From the NCBI GenBank assembly GCA_025356415.1, contig JANXTB010000132.1, positions 1 through 51,547 of the forward strand: DNA of 51,547 nt. Reading direction: 5' to 3'. Source of the DNA: Hyphomicrobiales bacterium (GTDB lineage: Bacteria; Pseudomonadota; Alphaproteobacteria; Rhizobiales; Beijerinckiaceae). A model generated the notes under the pieces. That model made no database searches. It was not told the DNA's origin and was given only the letters and a program-made list of their open reading frames with translations. The position numbers and the translations under genes are program-made. How positions within the stretch are numbered: position 1 is the stretch's first letter; every line of letters starts with the position of its first letter. Positions 1 to 10,648 of the stretch are shown here, in pieces.

Positions 1-1434
1 GTGCGCACCCGCGATCTCATCCATATCAAGGGTGTATCGATCTGGCTGAAGGCTGATCTCGACGTGCTGATGCGCCGCGTACGCAAACGCTCTAACCGTC
101 CGCTGCTGCACACCGAAGACCCCGAAACCACGATGCAGCGACTGATCGACGATCGTTATCCGGTCTACGCACTCGCCGATTACACCGTGATGTCCAGCGA
201 CGGACCGCATGACGGCGTCGTCGAAAACATCCTCGTCGCGCTCGAACGCGGGCTGCCGCCCGACACCGGCCCCGAGCCTCATGCGCACGATCTGGCGCCA
301 GGAAATCATATGCCGCAACCGCCCGCCGTCACCCGCGTCCCCGTCGAACTCGGCGCGCGCCGCTACGACATTCTCATCGGTTCGCATCTCATCGAAGAAG
401 CCGGCGCGCAGATCGCACGCCTCTTCCCCGGTTCGGCCTGCGCGGTCATCACCGACCGGAATGTCGCCGAGCGCCACCTGCCCTCGCTGGAAGCCGGGCT
501 CGACATGGCCGGCATCCGCCACACGCGCTGCATCGTCGAGCCGGGCGAAGCGTCTAAATCCTACGAGACCTTCGCGACGGTTTGCGATTCGATCATTGAA
601 TCGCGCATGGAACGCCGCGATCTCGTGATCGCGCTCGGCGGCGGCGTGATTGGTGATCTCGCAGGATTTGCGGCGGCGAGCGTGCGGCGTGGCATGCGTT
701 TCGTGCAAATTCCGACGACGCTACTTTCGCAAGTAGATTCTTCCGTCGGCGGCAAGACCGGCATCAATTCGCGGCATGGGAAAAATCTCGTCGGCGCCTT
801 TCATCAGCCCTCGCTCGTGCTCGCCGACACCGGCGCGCTTTCGACTCTGCCCGAGCGCGAATTCCGCGCCGGCTATGCGGAAGTCGCCAAATACGGATTG
901 ATCGACAACGCCGAGTTTTTCGCATGGCTTGAAAACAACTGGCGCGGCGTGTTCGGCGCCGGCCCTGAACTGACGCATGCGATCGCGACGAGCTGCGCAT
1001 CGAAAGCGTCCGTGGTCATTCGCGATGAAACCGAACAGGGCGACCGAGCGCTGCTCAACCTCGGCCATACATTCGGCCACGCGCTGGAATCGCTTACGCG
1101 TTACGACGGCTCGCGCCTCGTGCATGGCGAAGGCGTTTCCATTGGCATGGCGTGCGCGTTCCGCTTTTCCGCAGGGCTCGGCCAGTGCTCGCACGAGGAA
1201 GCCGATCGCGCCATTGCGCATCTGGCCGCCGTCGGCCTGCCGACGCGCATTCACGCCATTCCGGGCTGGACCGCCGACGCGCAGACGATTCTCGACGCCA
1301 TGTATCAGGACAAGAAGGTCGAGCGCGGCGCGCTGACCTTCATCCTCGCGCGTGGCATCGGCAAGAGCTTCGTCGCCAAGAATATATCGAGCGTCGACGT
1401 CCTCGCGTTCCTGAAGGACGAACTCTCTAATTAG
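1..1434 (+). CDS. aroKB: Bifunctional shikimate kinase (C-terminal part) / 3-dehydroquinate synthase, truncated at window start
   Basis: Single open frame: N-terminal ~90 aa like the shikimate kinase C-terminus (RxNRPLL...[12 protein letters not shown]), then full AroB motifs ([44 protein letters not shown]). Confidence 0.9.
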   Translation: MRTRDLIHIKGVSIWLKADLDVLMRRVRKRSNRPLLHTEDPETTMQRLIDDRYPVYALADYTVMSSDGPHDGVVENILVALERGLPPDTGPEPHAHDLAPGNHMPQPPAVTRVPVELGARRYDILIGSHLIEEAGAQIARLFPGSACAVITDRNVAERHLPSLEAGLDMAGIRHTRCIVEPGEASKSYETFATVCDSIIESRMERRDLVIALGGGVIGDLAGFAAASVRRGMRFVQIPTTLLSQVDSSVGGKTGINSRHGKNLVGAFHQPSLVLADTGALSTLPEREFRAGYAEVAKYGLIDNAEFFAWLENNWRGVFGAGPELTHAIATSCASKASVVIRDETEQGDRALLNLGHTFGHALESLTRYDGSRLVHGEGVSIGMACAFRFSAGLGQCSHEEADRAIAHLAAVGLPTRIHAIPGWTADAQTILDAMYQDKKVERGALTFILARGIGKSFVAKNISSVDVLAFLKDELSN

Positions 1435-3233
1435 GCCGGCACCTTCTCGCCCGCGCCATCGACGGTTGGCGTGGGCGCTGGTTCGGCGGCCATGAATTGC
1501 GCGCGTGCGAGCGCTGCGAAACGCCCGTTCTGCGCGACGAGCTCATCGAACGTGCCGGTTTCAACGACGCGACCCTGATCGAAGACGAGGATGCGCGTCG
1601 CGTTGCGCACGGTGGCGAGGCGATGCGCAATCACGAAGGTCGTGCGGCCCGCGGTCGCGGCATCGAGCGCTTTTTGCAACTGGCGTTCGGTCGTCGCGTC
1701 GAGCGCGCTGGTCGCCTCATCGAAGATCATGATCGGCGGATCTTTCAGCAGCGCGCGCGCAATTGACACGCGCTGCCGTTCGCCGCCTGACAGCGAGCGT
1801 CCCCGCTCACCGACCAGCGTCATCAATCCATCGCTCTGGCGACCGACGAAATCGAGCGCCTGCGCGCGCTCCAGCGCGACTTGGATTTCCTCATCGGTGG
1901 CGTCCGGCTTGCCGACGCGCAGGTTCTCTTCGATCGAGCGCGCAAACAGCATCGGCTCCTGGAAGACGACGCCGATGTTTCGCCGCATCGAGACGAGCGT
2001 CATATCGCGAATGTCGATGCCGTCAATCTTGACGGCGCCATGCAGCGGATCGAACACGCGATGCAGCAGGCTGAGCGTCGTCGACTTGCCCGACCCCGTG
2101 GAGCCGACCAGCGCGACGGTTTCGCCGGGCTCGACCACGAAGGACACGTCCTGCACCGCCGTGCGCCGCCCGTCATAGCTGAACGTCACATTCTCGAATG
2201 CGACGCGGCCCTGCAGCCGGCCGACATCCTGCGCATTCGGCTTGTCGTGCACGCCCGGCTGCGTGTCGAGCACATTGAAGAATTCCTGCAGTTTCGGCGT
2301 CAGCAGGAAGCCCGCGTTCACGAATCCGACGATCTGCTCGAGCCGTCCGATCAGCATGGTCGCGAAACTCATGAAGGCGACGATTTCGCCGATGGTCGCG
2401 AGCCCGCGCATATGCAGCCACGTGCCAAGAAGGAAGATGCCGACGAGCGTCAGTGTCGCGGAAGCGCGCGTCGCCACCGCGGCCAGCGCCCACCACGACA
2501 ACACCGGCATTTGCGCGCTCAGCACATCGTCGATGATGCGGCGCATGGCGCGTGTCTCGGATTCGACGCGCGTGAAGCTCTGGATGACGGGAACATTGCC
2601 CAGCGCATCCGACGCGCGCTCGGCAAGATCGGTGTTGAACTGCTCGACGCGGCCCTGCATGCCTTCAGTCCGGCGCAGCACGAAGGTGGTCAGCAATCCG
2701 AAGAAGATGACGAGCACGATCAGCAAGCCGGCGAGCCGCCAGTTCACGAACAGCGACAGCGGCAGCATGACGCCGAGCGCCATGATCGACGCGCAATTCT
2801 CGCGGAAGAACGACAGCCACATCGACGCCATGCCGCTGGCGCCATCGAGCATGGTTTTAAGCAACCGCCCCGAATGGCTCGCCGTGTGGAAGCTCAAGGG
2901 CAGATGCAGCACGTGCTCGAAATAAGCGCCGGTCACGGCGAGCCGGCGGCGATGCGAGAGCCGGTCCGCATGCAAGGCGACGAGAACCGCGGCCGCGATG
3001 GTGAACAGGCCGAAGCCGACCCAAGCGCCGACAAGGGGCGTCAGCTCTTGCCATTGCACGGAGTCGGGCTGGTTCTGCGCGGTCGCCAGCTTGTCGATGA
3101 TTCGGCCGAATAGGACAGGCTCGGCGAACTGGGCCGCGGCGAGCGCCAGATTGGCGAGCACCAGAACCACAGCGATGCGGTACTCGCTTCCGAGCTCTCT
3201 GAGGACGCGGATATAGACCCGGATGAAATTCAT
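1431..3233 (-). CDS. ndvA: ABC transporter, fused permease/ATPase, cyclic beta-1,2-glucan exporter NdvA-like
   Basis: TM domain plus Walker A (GSTGSGKST), LSGGERQR, Walker B; N-terminus ([13 protein letters not shown]) resembles NdvA/ChvA. Confidence 0.85.
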   Translation of the reverse strand: MNFIRVYIRVLRELGSEYRIAVVLVLANLALAAAQFAEPVLFGRIIDKLATAQNQPDSVQWQELTPLVGAWVGFGLFTIAAAVLVALHADRLSHRRRLAVTGAYFEHVLHLPLSFHTASHSGRLLKTMLDGASGMASMWLSFFRENCASIMALGVMLPLSLFVNWRLAGLLIVLVIFFGLLTTFVLRRTEGMQGRVEQFNTDLAERASDALGNVPVIQSFTRVESETRAMRRIIDDVLSAQMPVLSWWALAAVATRASATLTLVGIFLLGTWLHMRGLATIGEIVAFMSFATMLIGRLEQIVGFVNAGFLLTPKLQEFFNVLDTQPGVHDKPNAQDVGRLQGRVAFENVTFSYDGRRTAVQDVSFVVEPGETVALVGSTGSGKSTTLSLLHRVFDPLHGAVKIDGIDIRDMTLVSMRRNIGVVFQEPMLFARSIEENLRVGKPDATDEEIQVALERAQALDFVGRQSDGLMTLVGERGRSLSGGERQRVSIARALLKDPPIMIFDEATSALDATTERQLQKALDAATAGRTTFVIAHRLATVRNATRILVFDQGRVVETGTFDELVAQNGRFAALARAQFMAAEPAPTPTVDGAGEKVPA

Positions 3234-3417
3234 GTTCTTCTAACCCGCTCCGGCGTAGCCCCCTTTGGCGATATAGACGAGCGCCAGAGGAATGACCATG
3301 GCGCGCCAATGTTCGATCCCCACCCAAGGTTCATCCCGCACCCGCGAAAAAGGCTTGGTTTCCTCAATCCGTCCGAATAGTTTCAGGCAAAGTTTGCACG
3401 GGAGCCCGGCGACGGTC

Positions 3418-4119
3418 ATGAGGAAAGTTTATTCTGACGCGACATCCGCGCTGGCGGGTCTTCTCAAGGATGGCATGACCGTCATGTCGGGAGGCTTCGG
3501 CCTTTGCGGCATTCCGGAAACGCTGATCCTGGCGATCCGGGAATCCGGCGCGAAGAACCTGACGGTCATTTCCAACAATGCGGGGATCGATGGCATCGGC
3601 CTTGGCATCCTGCTGGAAACCCGGCAGATCAAGAAAATGATCTCGTCCTATGTCGGCGAGAACAAGCTGTTCGCGCAGCAATTCCTCGCCGGCGAGCTCG
3701 AGCTTGAATTCAACCCGCAGGGCACGCTGGCCGAGCGCATCCGCGCAGGCGGCGCAGGCATCCCGGCCTTCTTTACAAAGACTGGCGTCGGCACCGTCAT
3801 CGCCGAGGGCAAGGACCTGCGCGAATTCGATGGCGAGACCTTCGTGATGGAGCGCGGCCTTGTCGCCGATATCTCGATTGTCCACGCCTGGAAGGGCGAT
3901 ACGGAAGGCAATCTCGTCTACCGGAAGACCGCGCGAAACTTCAATCCGATGATGGCGACGGCCGGCAAGGTCACGGTGGCTGAGGTCGAGCACCTCGTGA
4001 AGCCGGGCGAAATCGACCCCGACCACATCATCACCCCCGGCATTTTCGTCCAGCGCATCGTACATGTGCCGAATGCCGAAAAGCGCATTGAGCAGCGCAC
4101 CACCCGCAAGCGCGCCTGA
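3418..4119 (+). CDS. scoA: 3-oxoacid CoA-transferase subunit A
   Basis: [36 protein letters not shown]; followed by the B subunit. Confidence 0.9.
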   Translation: MRKVYSDATSALAGLLKDGMTVMSGGFGLCGIPETLILAIRESGAKNLTVISNNAGIDGIGLGILLETRQIKKMISSYVGENKLFAQQFLAGELELEFNPQGTLAERIRAGGAGIPAFFTKTGVGTVIAEGKDLREFDGETFVMERGLVADISIVHAWKGDTEGNLVYRKTARNFNPMMATAGKVTVAEVEHLVKPGEIDPDHIITPGIFVQRIVHVPNAEKRIEQRTTRKRA

Positions 4120-4141
4120 AGACGCTCAAGGAGAGACCGAC

Positions 4142-4792
4142 ATGGCCTGGACCCGTGATGAAATGGCTGCGCGCGCCGCAAAGGAATTGCGCGATGGCTA
4201 TTATGTGAACCTCGGCATCGGCATTCCGACGCTGGTGTCCAACTACATTCCCGCCGGCATGACCGTGCAGTTGCAGAGCGAAAACGGAATGCTCGGCATG
4301 GGCCCGTTCCCCTATGAGGGCGAAGAGGACGCCGACCTGATCAACGCCGGCAAGCAGACGATCACCGAGCTGCCGACCACGAGTTATTTCTCGTCCGCCG
4401 ATTCTTTCGCGATGATTCGCGGCGGCCATATCGACCTCTCGATCCTGGGCGCCATGCAGGTCGCCGAAAACGGCGATCTCGCGAACTGGATGATCCCCGG
4501 CAAGATGGTCAAGGGCATGGGCGGCGCGATGGACCTTGTCGCCGGCGTCAAGAAGGTGGTCGTGGTGATGGAGCATGTCGCCAAGGATGGCGCGAAGCTC
4601 CTGCATCGCTGCAACCTGCCGCTGACGGGTTCCGGCGTGGTCGATCTCGTGATCACCGATCTTGCGGTCTTCTCGATCGACAAGGCCGGAAAGGGCGGCA
4701 TGACGCTGATCGAACTCGCGCCGGGCGTCACGCAGGACGAAGTCCGCGGCAAGACCGAAGCGGCTTACAGCGTCGCGAGCGGCCTGAACTAA
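4142..4792 (+). CDS. scoB: 3-oxoacid CoA-transferase subunit B
   Basis: [37 protein letters not shown] motif. Confidence 0.9.
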   Translation: MAWTRDEMAARAAKELRDGYYVNLGIGIPTLVSNYIPAGMTVQLQSENGMLGMGPFPYEGEEDADLINAGKQTITELPTTSYFSSADSFAMIRGGHIDLSILGAMQVAENGDLANWMIPGKMVKGMGGAMDLVAGVKKVVVVMEHVAKDGAKLLHRCNLPLTGSGVVDLVITDLAVFSIDKAGKGGMTLIELAPGVTQDEVRGKTEAAYSVASGLN

Positions 4793-4816
4793 CCTGTGAC
4801 GTCTTCACATTTTCGT

Positions 4817-4846
4817 GCGCGGCCCTGACAAGGCCGCGCTTTTTTT
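4817..4846 (+). terminator. Rho-independent terminator after scoB
   Basis: GCGCGGCC-CTGACAA-GGCCGCGC followed by seven T. Confidence 0.85.
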
Positions 4847-5341
4847 GTGTCGACGTCCCGAATCGAACGCCTGCTCCGAAAGGCGCAGCTCGGACGCCCC
4901 GTCGTGGGGCCCCTGCAAGCTCCGCGGTCCTAGCTTCGCAGCGCTCACGTTTGGCTCAATAAGCAACTGAATTTACTATTGATCTAACGATCATGCCCGG
5001 CGCGGAAAGCTCTTGGCGGAGCCGATGGACCGGCAATTATCGCACTGTCCCAGCGCGAACGACGCACCTCCGCAACATGCGTGAACTTTGTCACAATCAC
5101 GGCCGAGTGCGACTTTCGTTCAACTTCTTGCTGTGATTATATCCCAGCCAACAGAAGGGGAATGGCTCTGGCCAAATCCCCCGGTTGGAGGGAACGGAAA
5201 GACGAACGGCCGCAAAGCGCGCCGGTCGGGCGCACCACACGGGCGCGCTCTTCCAGACCTCGATCCTGACTTTGACTGCGCCGGCCAAGGCCCCGAGCGG
5301 CTGGCCCCGACAAATGTTGTGAATTCGAGAGGTTAATCAAT

Positions 5342-7420
5342 ATGGACGTCTCCATGCTCGACAGCGCCGCAAAGGCGTTCGTCATGCTGCTAGATCCGTT
5401 CCGGATGATGCTGCTCTTCCTGGGCGTGATCATGGGCCTTGTGCTCGGCATCCTGCCCGGCATCGGCGGTCTGGCAGGCACCGCGCTGCTCCTGCCCTTC
5501 ACCTTCAACATGGACCCCTATGCCGCCATGGCGCTGCTGCTCGGCCTCGGGGCGACCACGGCGACGGGCGATCCCATCCCCGCCATTCTGTTTGGCGTGC
5601 CCGGCGGCGCAGGCTCCGCAGCCACCGTGCTCGACGGCCTGCCCATGGCCAAGCGCGGCGAGGCGTCCCGCGCCCTGTCGGCGGCCTACATGTCGTCGAT
5701 GATGGGCGGCATTTTCGGCGCTGCGCTCATGGCCGTGCTGCTGCCGGTGCTGCGTCCGATGATGCTGTTTATCGGCTCTCCAGAGCTATTAGCCTTCGCG
5801 GTGCTGGGCATATCCATGGTGGCCGTGCTCTCGGGCAGCGCGCCGCTCCGTGGCCTTGCTGCGGGCTGTATCGGCCTCATGATCTCCATGGTCGGCTCCG
5901 ACCCCCAGACCGGCACCCTGCGCTGGACGCTGGACAGCCTGTACCTGTGGGAAGGCGCGCCGCTCGTGCCGATCGTGCTCGGCCTCTTCGCCTTGCCGGA
6001 ACTGGCTGACCTCGCCATTTCCCGCCAGTCGATCGCGCCCGGCTCGAAACAGCTCGCTACCTCCGCGTCCGGCATGATTCAGGGCGCGCGCGATTGCTTC
6101 ACTCATTGGTGGCTCGTCCTGCGCTGCTCTTGGCTGGGGGCGACGCTCGGCGCGATCCCCGGACTCTCCGGCGCCATCGTCGACTGGCTCGCCTACGGCC
6201 ATGCGCTCAAGACGGAGAAGGGCGCCGCCCTCACCTTCGGCAAGGGCGACGTGCGCGGCGTCATCGCGTCGGAAAGCGCCAACAATGCGAAGGAGGGCGG
6301 CGCGCTCGTCCCGACTGTCGCGTTCGGCGTGCCCGGCTCGGCCGGCATGGCGATCCTGCTCGGCGCCTTCCTGATCCATGGCCTGGTTCCCGGACCGGAC
6401 ATGCTCACCAAGAACCTCGACGTGACCTATGCGATGGTCTGGTCGGTGGCGCTCGCCAACGTCCTTGGCGCGGGCCTCTGCTACCTGTTCAGCGCCCAGT
6501 TCGCCCGTCTGGCGACCTTGCGCTACACGCTGATCCTGCCGGCGACGCTGTCGATCATCTACATCGGCGCCTTCCAGGGTTCGCGTAACTGGGGCGACCT
6601 CTACACGCTTCTCGCCTTCGGCGTTCTGGGCTGGGTGATGAAGATGCTGAAGTGGCCGCGTCCGCCGCTCCTGCTCGGCTGCGTGCTGGGCGAAGTGGTC
6701 GAGCGTTACCTGTTCATCTCGATCCAGCGTTACGGCGTGGAATGGTTCTCGCGTCCGATCGTGATCCTCATCTTCGCCTTCGCGTTCTTCGGTCTGATGC
6801 GCCCGCTTCTGCAGGACATCAAGATCCATGGCGGCCTTCGCCAGATGCTGACCGGCTTCCACATGAAGCCCAACTTCAAGGCCGATCAGCTGTTCTACGT
6901 GTTCCTGTTCTGCATCCTCGGCTACATGCTGACGGAAGCTTCGACCTGGAACATGCACGCCAAGATCGTGCCGATGATTGTCGGTTCGGTGGCGGGCGTC
7001 GTCCTGTCGATCTCGCTCTTCAACTATCTCTTCCGCAAGCCTGAGGACGCAACTGACGTCGGAATGGCCGGGGTGGTGACGGAGAAGATCGAGCAGAAGA
7101 TCCACATGGATCTCGAGGCCACAACCGATCATCTCGACACGTGGACGATTCTGCGCCGCGCGGCGATGTTCTTCGGCTGGCTCATCGGGTTCATGGCCTC
7201 CATGGCGACCATAGGTCTGATCCCGACGGTGCCGATCTTCGTGATCGCCTTCATGCGCCTCGAAGAAACCAAGGAGCGCTGGTCGTTGGTCATTCCGCAG
7301 GCGATTCTGCTGACGCTCTTCGTCTACGTCCTGTTTGATCAGCTGCTGACCATTCCGTGGCCGCAGACTTTGCTCGGCGGCTGGTTCCCGGCGCTGAAGG
7401 GTCTGATCCCGTCGGTGTAA
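5342..7420 (+). CDS. Tripartite tricarboxylate transporter permease, TctA fused to a TctB-like C-terminal membrane region
   Basis: 692 aa; TctA signature (GLVLGILPGIGGLAGTALLLPFTF...GDPIPAILFGVPGGAGSAATVLDG) plus extra ~190 aa hydrophobic C-terminal region. Confidence 0.9.
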   Translation: MDVSMLDSAAKAFVMLLDPFRMMLLFLGVIMGLVLGILPGIGGLAGTALLLPFTFNMDPYAAMALLLGLGATTATGDPIPAILFGVPGGAGSAATVLDGLPMAKRGEASRALSAAYMSSMMGGIFGAALMAVLLPVLRPMMLFIGSPELLAFAVLGISMVAVLSGSAPLRGLAAGCIGLMISMVGSDPQTGTLRWTLDSLYLWEGAPLVPIVLGLFALPELADLAISRQSIAPGSKQLATSASGMIQGARDCFTHWWLVLRCSWLGATLGAIPGLSGAIVDWLAYGHALKTEKGAALTFGKGDVRGVIASESANNAKEGGALVPTVAFGVPGSAGMAILLGAFLIHGLVPGPDMLTKNLDVTYAMVWSVALANVLGAGLCYLFSAQFARLATLRYTLILPATLSIIYIGAFQGSRNWGDLYTLLAFGVLGWVMKMLKWPRPPLLLGCVLGEVVERYLFISIQRYGVEWFSRPIVILIFAFAFFGLMRPLLQDIKIHGGLRQMLTGFHMKPNFKADQLFYVFLFCILGYMLTEASTWNMHAKIVPMIVGSVAGVVLSISLFNYLFRKPEDATDVGMAGVVTEKIEQKIHMDLEATTDHLDTWTILRRAAMFFGWLIGFMASMATIGLIPTVPIFVIAFMRLEETKERWSLVIPQAILLTLFVYVLFDQLLTIPWPQTLLGGWFPALKGLIPSV

Positions 7421-7441
7421 GGCGAACAGCAAAAAGATCTG

Positions 7442-7472
7442 AAATGGCCGGGCTCAGTCCCGGCCATTTTTT
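7442..7472. terminator. Bidirectional intrinsic terminator between convergent genes
   Basis: AAATGGCCGGG-CTCAGT-CCCGGCCATTT followed by T-run. Confidence 0.8.
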
Positions 7473-8229
7473 ATGGGCGCGGCCCGATGACGGGATGAAT
7501 GTCGAGATCGACGACCAGCGGCAGATGGTCGGAGGCGACGCGCGTGATCGCGTTGCGGATGACTTCCACACGCCGGACGCTGATGTCGCCGCGCGTGAAC
7601 ACATGGTCGATGCGCAGCACCGGGAAGGCTGCGGGAAATGTCGGGCGCGGACGTCCCATGCCGGGCGCGCGTTGCACATCGAGCATGCGCTTGGCCAGCC
7701 GGTGATAGAGTCGCGAGCGCGGCACGAGGTTGAAGTCGCCGACCAGCGCGACGGGGCCGGTGCAATCGTCGCCGCCCATCCAGTCCTCGCCGAGCAGGTA
7801 ATCGGTTTGCGTGCGCCGCTCGCGCGCGATCAGCGACAGATGCGTGTTGACGACATGCAGATGCGCGCCGCCGACGTCGATCGTCGCCCAGAGCGCGCCG
7901 CGCGGCTCGATCGTGCGCAGCCCGGGGCGGCCAGGCAGGCGCCCGGAGCGTTTCAATTCGGACGGAAGCGTCGTCAGAATCGCGTCGCCATATTGTTCTT
8001 CGAGCACGCGGACGTTGGCGTGGAAATGCGAATCCATGCCGAGCGCGCGCGCGATTTCTTCCGCCTGGTCGATGCGTCCCGTGCGCCGGCGCAACACGTC
8101 GACTTCCTGCAGCGCGACCACGTCCGGCGCCGCGGCGGCGATCACCTCCGCGATGCGACCAGGCGAAATGCGGCCATCGACGCCAAGACAACGATGGACA
8201 TTCCAGGTGAGGAGACGAATGGCCGGCAC
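7471..8229 (-). CDS. Endonuclease/exonuclease/phosphatase family protein
   Basis: LTWNVHRC, ALQEVD, GDFNL, SDHLPLVVDL motifs. Confidence 0.85.
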   Translation of the reverse strand: MPAIRLLTWNVHRCLGVDGRISPGRIAEVIAAAAPDVVALQEVDVLRRRTGRIDQAEEIARALGMDSHFHANVRVLEEQYGDAILTTLPSELKRSGRLPGRPGLRTIEPRGALWATIDVGGAHLHVVNTHLSLIARERRTQTDYLLGEDWMGGDDCTGPVALVGDFNLVPRSRLYHRLAKRMLDVQRAPGMGRPRPTFPAAFPVLRIDHVFTRGDISVRRVEVIRNAITRVASDHLPLVVDLDIHPVIGPRP

Positions 8230-8425
8230 GCGTACCTTCGTGTCTGAGGAGTCGAAATCTTGTCAGCGCGGAGCGGCGTCTCCGGCGCGCTTGCGACAAC
8301 GCCAAGGATTCGCGGGTTGTTCAACAACAAGCAAGCACTGTTCCGGCGCAGGGCCGCAGGAACCCGCGGCGCGGGGCGGTGTTGCCCTCCACGATCCCGA
8401 CCAATACGACGCAAAGGGGCCACGC

Positions 8426-8629
8426 ATGCAGAACGTCCCGAAACCGCCCGACCCGGCGCCGGACCAGACGCCGCCGCCGCAGCCAGAGGTGCCCGTAACG
8501 CCGCCAGATGTGTACCCCGGCCTGCCGATCAACGATCCCGGAACGCCGGCGCCGATCGGCATCCCCCCGGTCGAGCCACCGAGCGTGCCGCCGGGACCCG
8601 AGGGGCCGGAGATTCCCGCCACCATTTGA
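8426..8629 (+). CDS. Small proline-rich protein
   Basis: 67-aa ORF, very rich in Pro (MQNVPKPPDPAPDQTPPPQPEVPVTPPD...), followed by a terminator. Confidence 0.55.
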   Translation: MQNVPKPPDPAPDQTPPPQPEVPVTPPDVYPGLPINDPGTPAPIGIPPVEPPSVPPGPEGPEIPATI

Positions 8630-8648
8630 CGAGACCCCATCTGACGAG

Positions 8649-8683
8649 AAAAGGGCGCCATCCTCGCGGAAGGCGCCCTTTTT
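8649..8683. terminator. Bidirectional intrinsic terminator
   Basis: AAAAGGGCGCC...GGCGCCCTTTTT between the proline-rich ORF (+) and the SWIB gene (-). Confidence 0.8.
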
Positions 8684-8705
8684 GGCTTTGAAAGCCCTTT
8701 TGGTC

Positions 8706-8990
8706 CTACTTCAGGTGCTGGGCGAGATGCTTGTTCATCTCGAACATCGTCACCTTCGGCTTGCCGAACACGGCCTCGAGGGGCTTGTCGGCAATAATCT
8801 CACGCTTGTTCTCGGGGTTCTGCAGGGAATGCTTCTTGATGTATTCCCAGACCTTGCTGACCACTTCCGAGCGCGGCAACGGATCGGAGCCCACAATGGC
8901 GGCCAGTTCCTTGGACGGCTGCAGGGGCTTCATGAAAGCCGAATTGGCCTTGGCCTCGGTCTTGCCTTCGGTGGTGGGATTCTTCGCCAT
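8706..8990 (-). CDS. SWIB/MDM2 domain protein
   Basis: FMKPLQPSKELAAIVGSDPLPRSEVVSKVWEYIKKHSLQNPENKREIIADKPLEAVFGKPKVTMFEMNKHLAQHL. Confidence 0.9.
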   Translation of the reverse strand: MAKNPTTEGKTEAKANSAFMKPLQPSKELAAIVGSDPLPRSEVVSKVWEYIKKHSLQNPENKREIIADKPLEAVFGKPKVTMFEMNKHLAQHLK

Positions 8991-9134
8991 GTATGCCTCC
9001 GTCGAATACGTGAAATGTCGCGCCATCCAGCCCGGGAACGGGCGGACGACAAAGCTCATTCCGCATCTGCACGTTTTCGAGACCCGATGCAACGCACATG
9101 AGAGATTCCGGCCATGCTGGCAGGGGAGAACTTG

Positions 9135-9335
9135 ATGAACAAGCGCCTAAATGCGCCTTCCGCAGCGACAAAGGGAGAACAGGACCGGGCCAGCGACAGC
9201 TTGGCGGAATCAAGCGTCAATGAGGCGCCGGCCTCCCCGGGCGGCCTGCCGGCGCGAGACGAAGCCCATCACAAGATCCCGCAAACCGGAACCCCGCCAA
9301 GCCCTGACGCCCGCCCCAAGGGAACGCTGCATTAA
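9135..9335 (+). CDS. Small hypothetical protein
   Basis: 66-aa ORF, hydrophilic and probably disordered; weak support. Confidence 0.35.
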   Translation: MNKRLNAPSAATKGEQDRASDSLAESSVNEAPASPGGLPARDEAHHKIPQTGTPPSPDARPKGTLH

Positions 9336-9340
9336 CGGGC

Positions 9341-10648
9341 ATGGCGGATCATGCCCCCATGTTCTGGCACTCCAAATCACTGATCGACGCCATCGCCTCG
9401 GGCGCGTGGGCCACGCGCGAGCGGCTCTGCGTCTATGCCGCGCTGCTGATCGGCGCTTACGTGCTCGCCGCCGTGGCGCTGGTGCTGACGGGAGGGGGAA
9501 TCACCGACCATTCGGGGCGGCTGATCGGCGCCGACTTCGGGATGATCTGGAGCGCGGGGCGGACCGCGCTCGCCGGCCGCGCCGAGGAGGTGTTTTCACT
9601 CGCGGCTCAGGAGATCGCCCAACGCGACATGTTCGGCGAGGCGGCGGGCTTCACGCCCTGGCACTACCCGCCAACCTTTCTGCTAATCGCCGCCCCGCTC
9701 GCCGCCCTGCCTTATATCGCCGCGCTCGCCATCTGGCAGGGCGTGACCTTCTCGGCCTACCTCGTCGCGGTCCGCGCCGGCGCGCCGCGTGAGGCTGGCG
9801 CGTGGGCCTTGTTGCTGGGCGCCAGCTTCCCGGCGGTTTTCATCAATGCTGCGCATGGCCAGAATGGCTTCCTGACGGCGGCGCTGATGACCGGCGGCGT
9901 GCTGCTGCTGACCACGCGCCCGGTTGCTGCGGGCGTGCTGTTCGCGTTGCTCTCCTACAAGCCGCAATTCTGCGTGCTGATTCCTGTCCTGCTGCTTGTG
10001 CAGCGCGACTGGCGCGCGATCGCCGCGACGATCGTGTCCGGCTGCGTGCCTCTGGCGACAACCTATGCGCTGTTTGGCATTGGCGTGTTTCAAGCGTTCC
10101 TCGCCTCGTTGCCCGATGCGAAGCGGCTGACGATGGAGACCGGCGCGACCGGCTGGGAAAAGATCCAGAGCGTGTTCGGCGGCGTTCGATTGATGGGCGG
10201 CGGTTACGAGCTCGCGATGCTGACGCAGGTCGTCGTCGCGCTACTCGTCATCGCCGCCATCGTGTTCGTGTGGCGTTCGCAGGCGGATGCGCGGCTGAAG
10301 CAGGCGCTCGTCTTTCCGGGCGTGCTGCTGACGACGCCCTATTGTCTCGACTACGACATGGTCTTGCTGGCGCCGGCGCTTGTCTTGCTGGCGCTGCACG
10401 CCGCGAACCGCGGCTTTGAGCGGTGGGAGATCAGCCTGCTCGCCGGCATCTTCGTCACGCCGATAATCGCGCGGCTTGTCGGCGCCGCCGTGCACTTGCC
10501 GCTCGGCGCGCTGGCGATGCTGGCGCTCTTTGCATGGACGCTGCGTCGCGCGCAAACGGATGCGCGCGAGGCGCGCATCCAGACTTCGAACCTCAGAACT
10601 TCGCCAGCTCGACCACCTCTTTCGGCGACGCCACCACTTTCGCCGTAA
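9341..10648 (+). CDS. GT87 (DUF2029) family integral membrane glycosyltransferase
   Basis: Multiple TM segments, GADFGMIWSAGRTAL...WHYPPTFLL pattern, YDMVLLAPAL. Confidence 0.8.
   Translation: MADHAPMFWHSKSLIDAIASGAWATRERLCVYAALLIGAYVLAAVALVLTGGGITDHSGRLIGADFGMIWSAGRTALAGRAEEVFSLAAQEIAQRDMFGEAAGFTPWHYPPTFLLIAAPLAALPYIAALAIWQGVTFSAYLVAVRAGAPREAGAWALLLGASFPAVFINAAHGQNGFLTAALMTGGVLLLTTRPVAAGVLFALLSYKPQFCVLIPVLLLVQRDWRAIAATIVSGCVPLATTYALFGIGVFQAFLASLPDAKRLTMETGATGWEKIQSVFGGVRLMGGGYELAMLTQVVVALLVIAAIVFVWRSQADARLKQALVFPGVLLTTPYCLDYDMVLLAPALVLLALHAANRGFERWEISLLAGIFVTPIIARLVGAAVHLPLGALAMLALFAWTLRRAQTDAREARIQTSNLRTSPARPPLSATPPLSP

Noticed and set aside
1881-3113. 410-aa + strand ORF opposite the ABC transporter
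   Set aside because: Shadow ORF, Arg/His/Gln-rich, no domain
5034-5046. GCAATTATCGCAC upstream of tctA as a repeat copy outside the island
   Set aside because: Diverges in the core and in the TTGC half-site; likely coincidence
5789-7432. 547-aa - strand ORF opposite the TctA gene
   Set aside because: Shadow ORF; the TctA frame has strong family motifs
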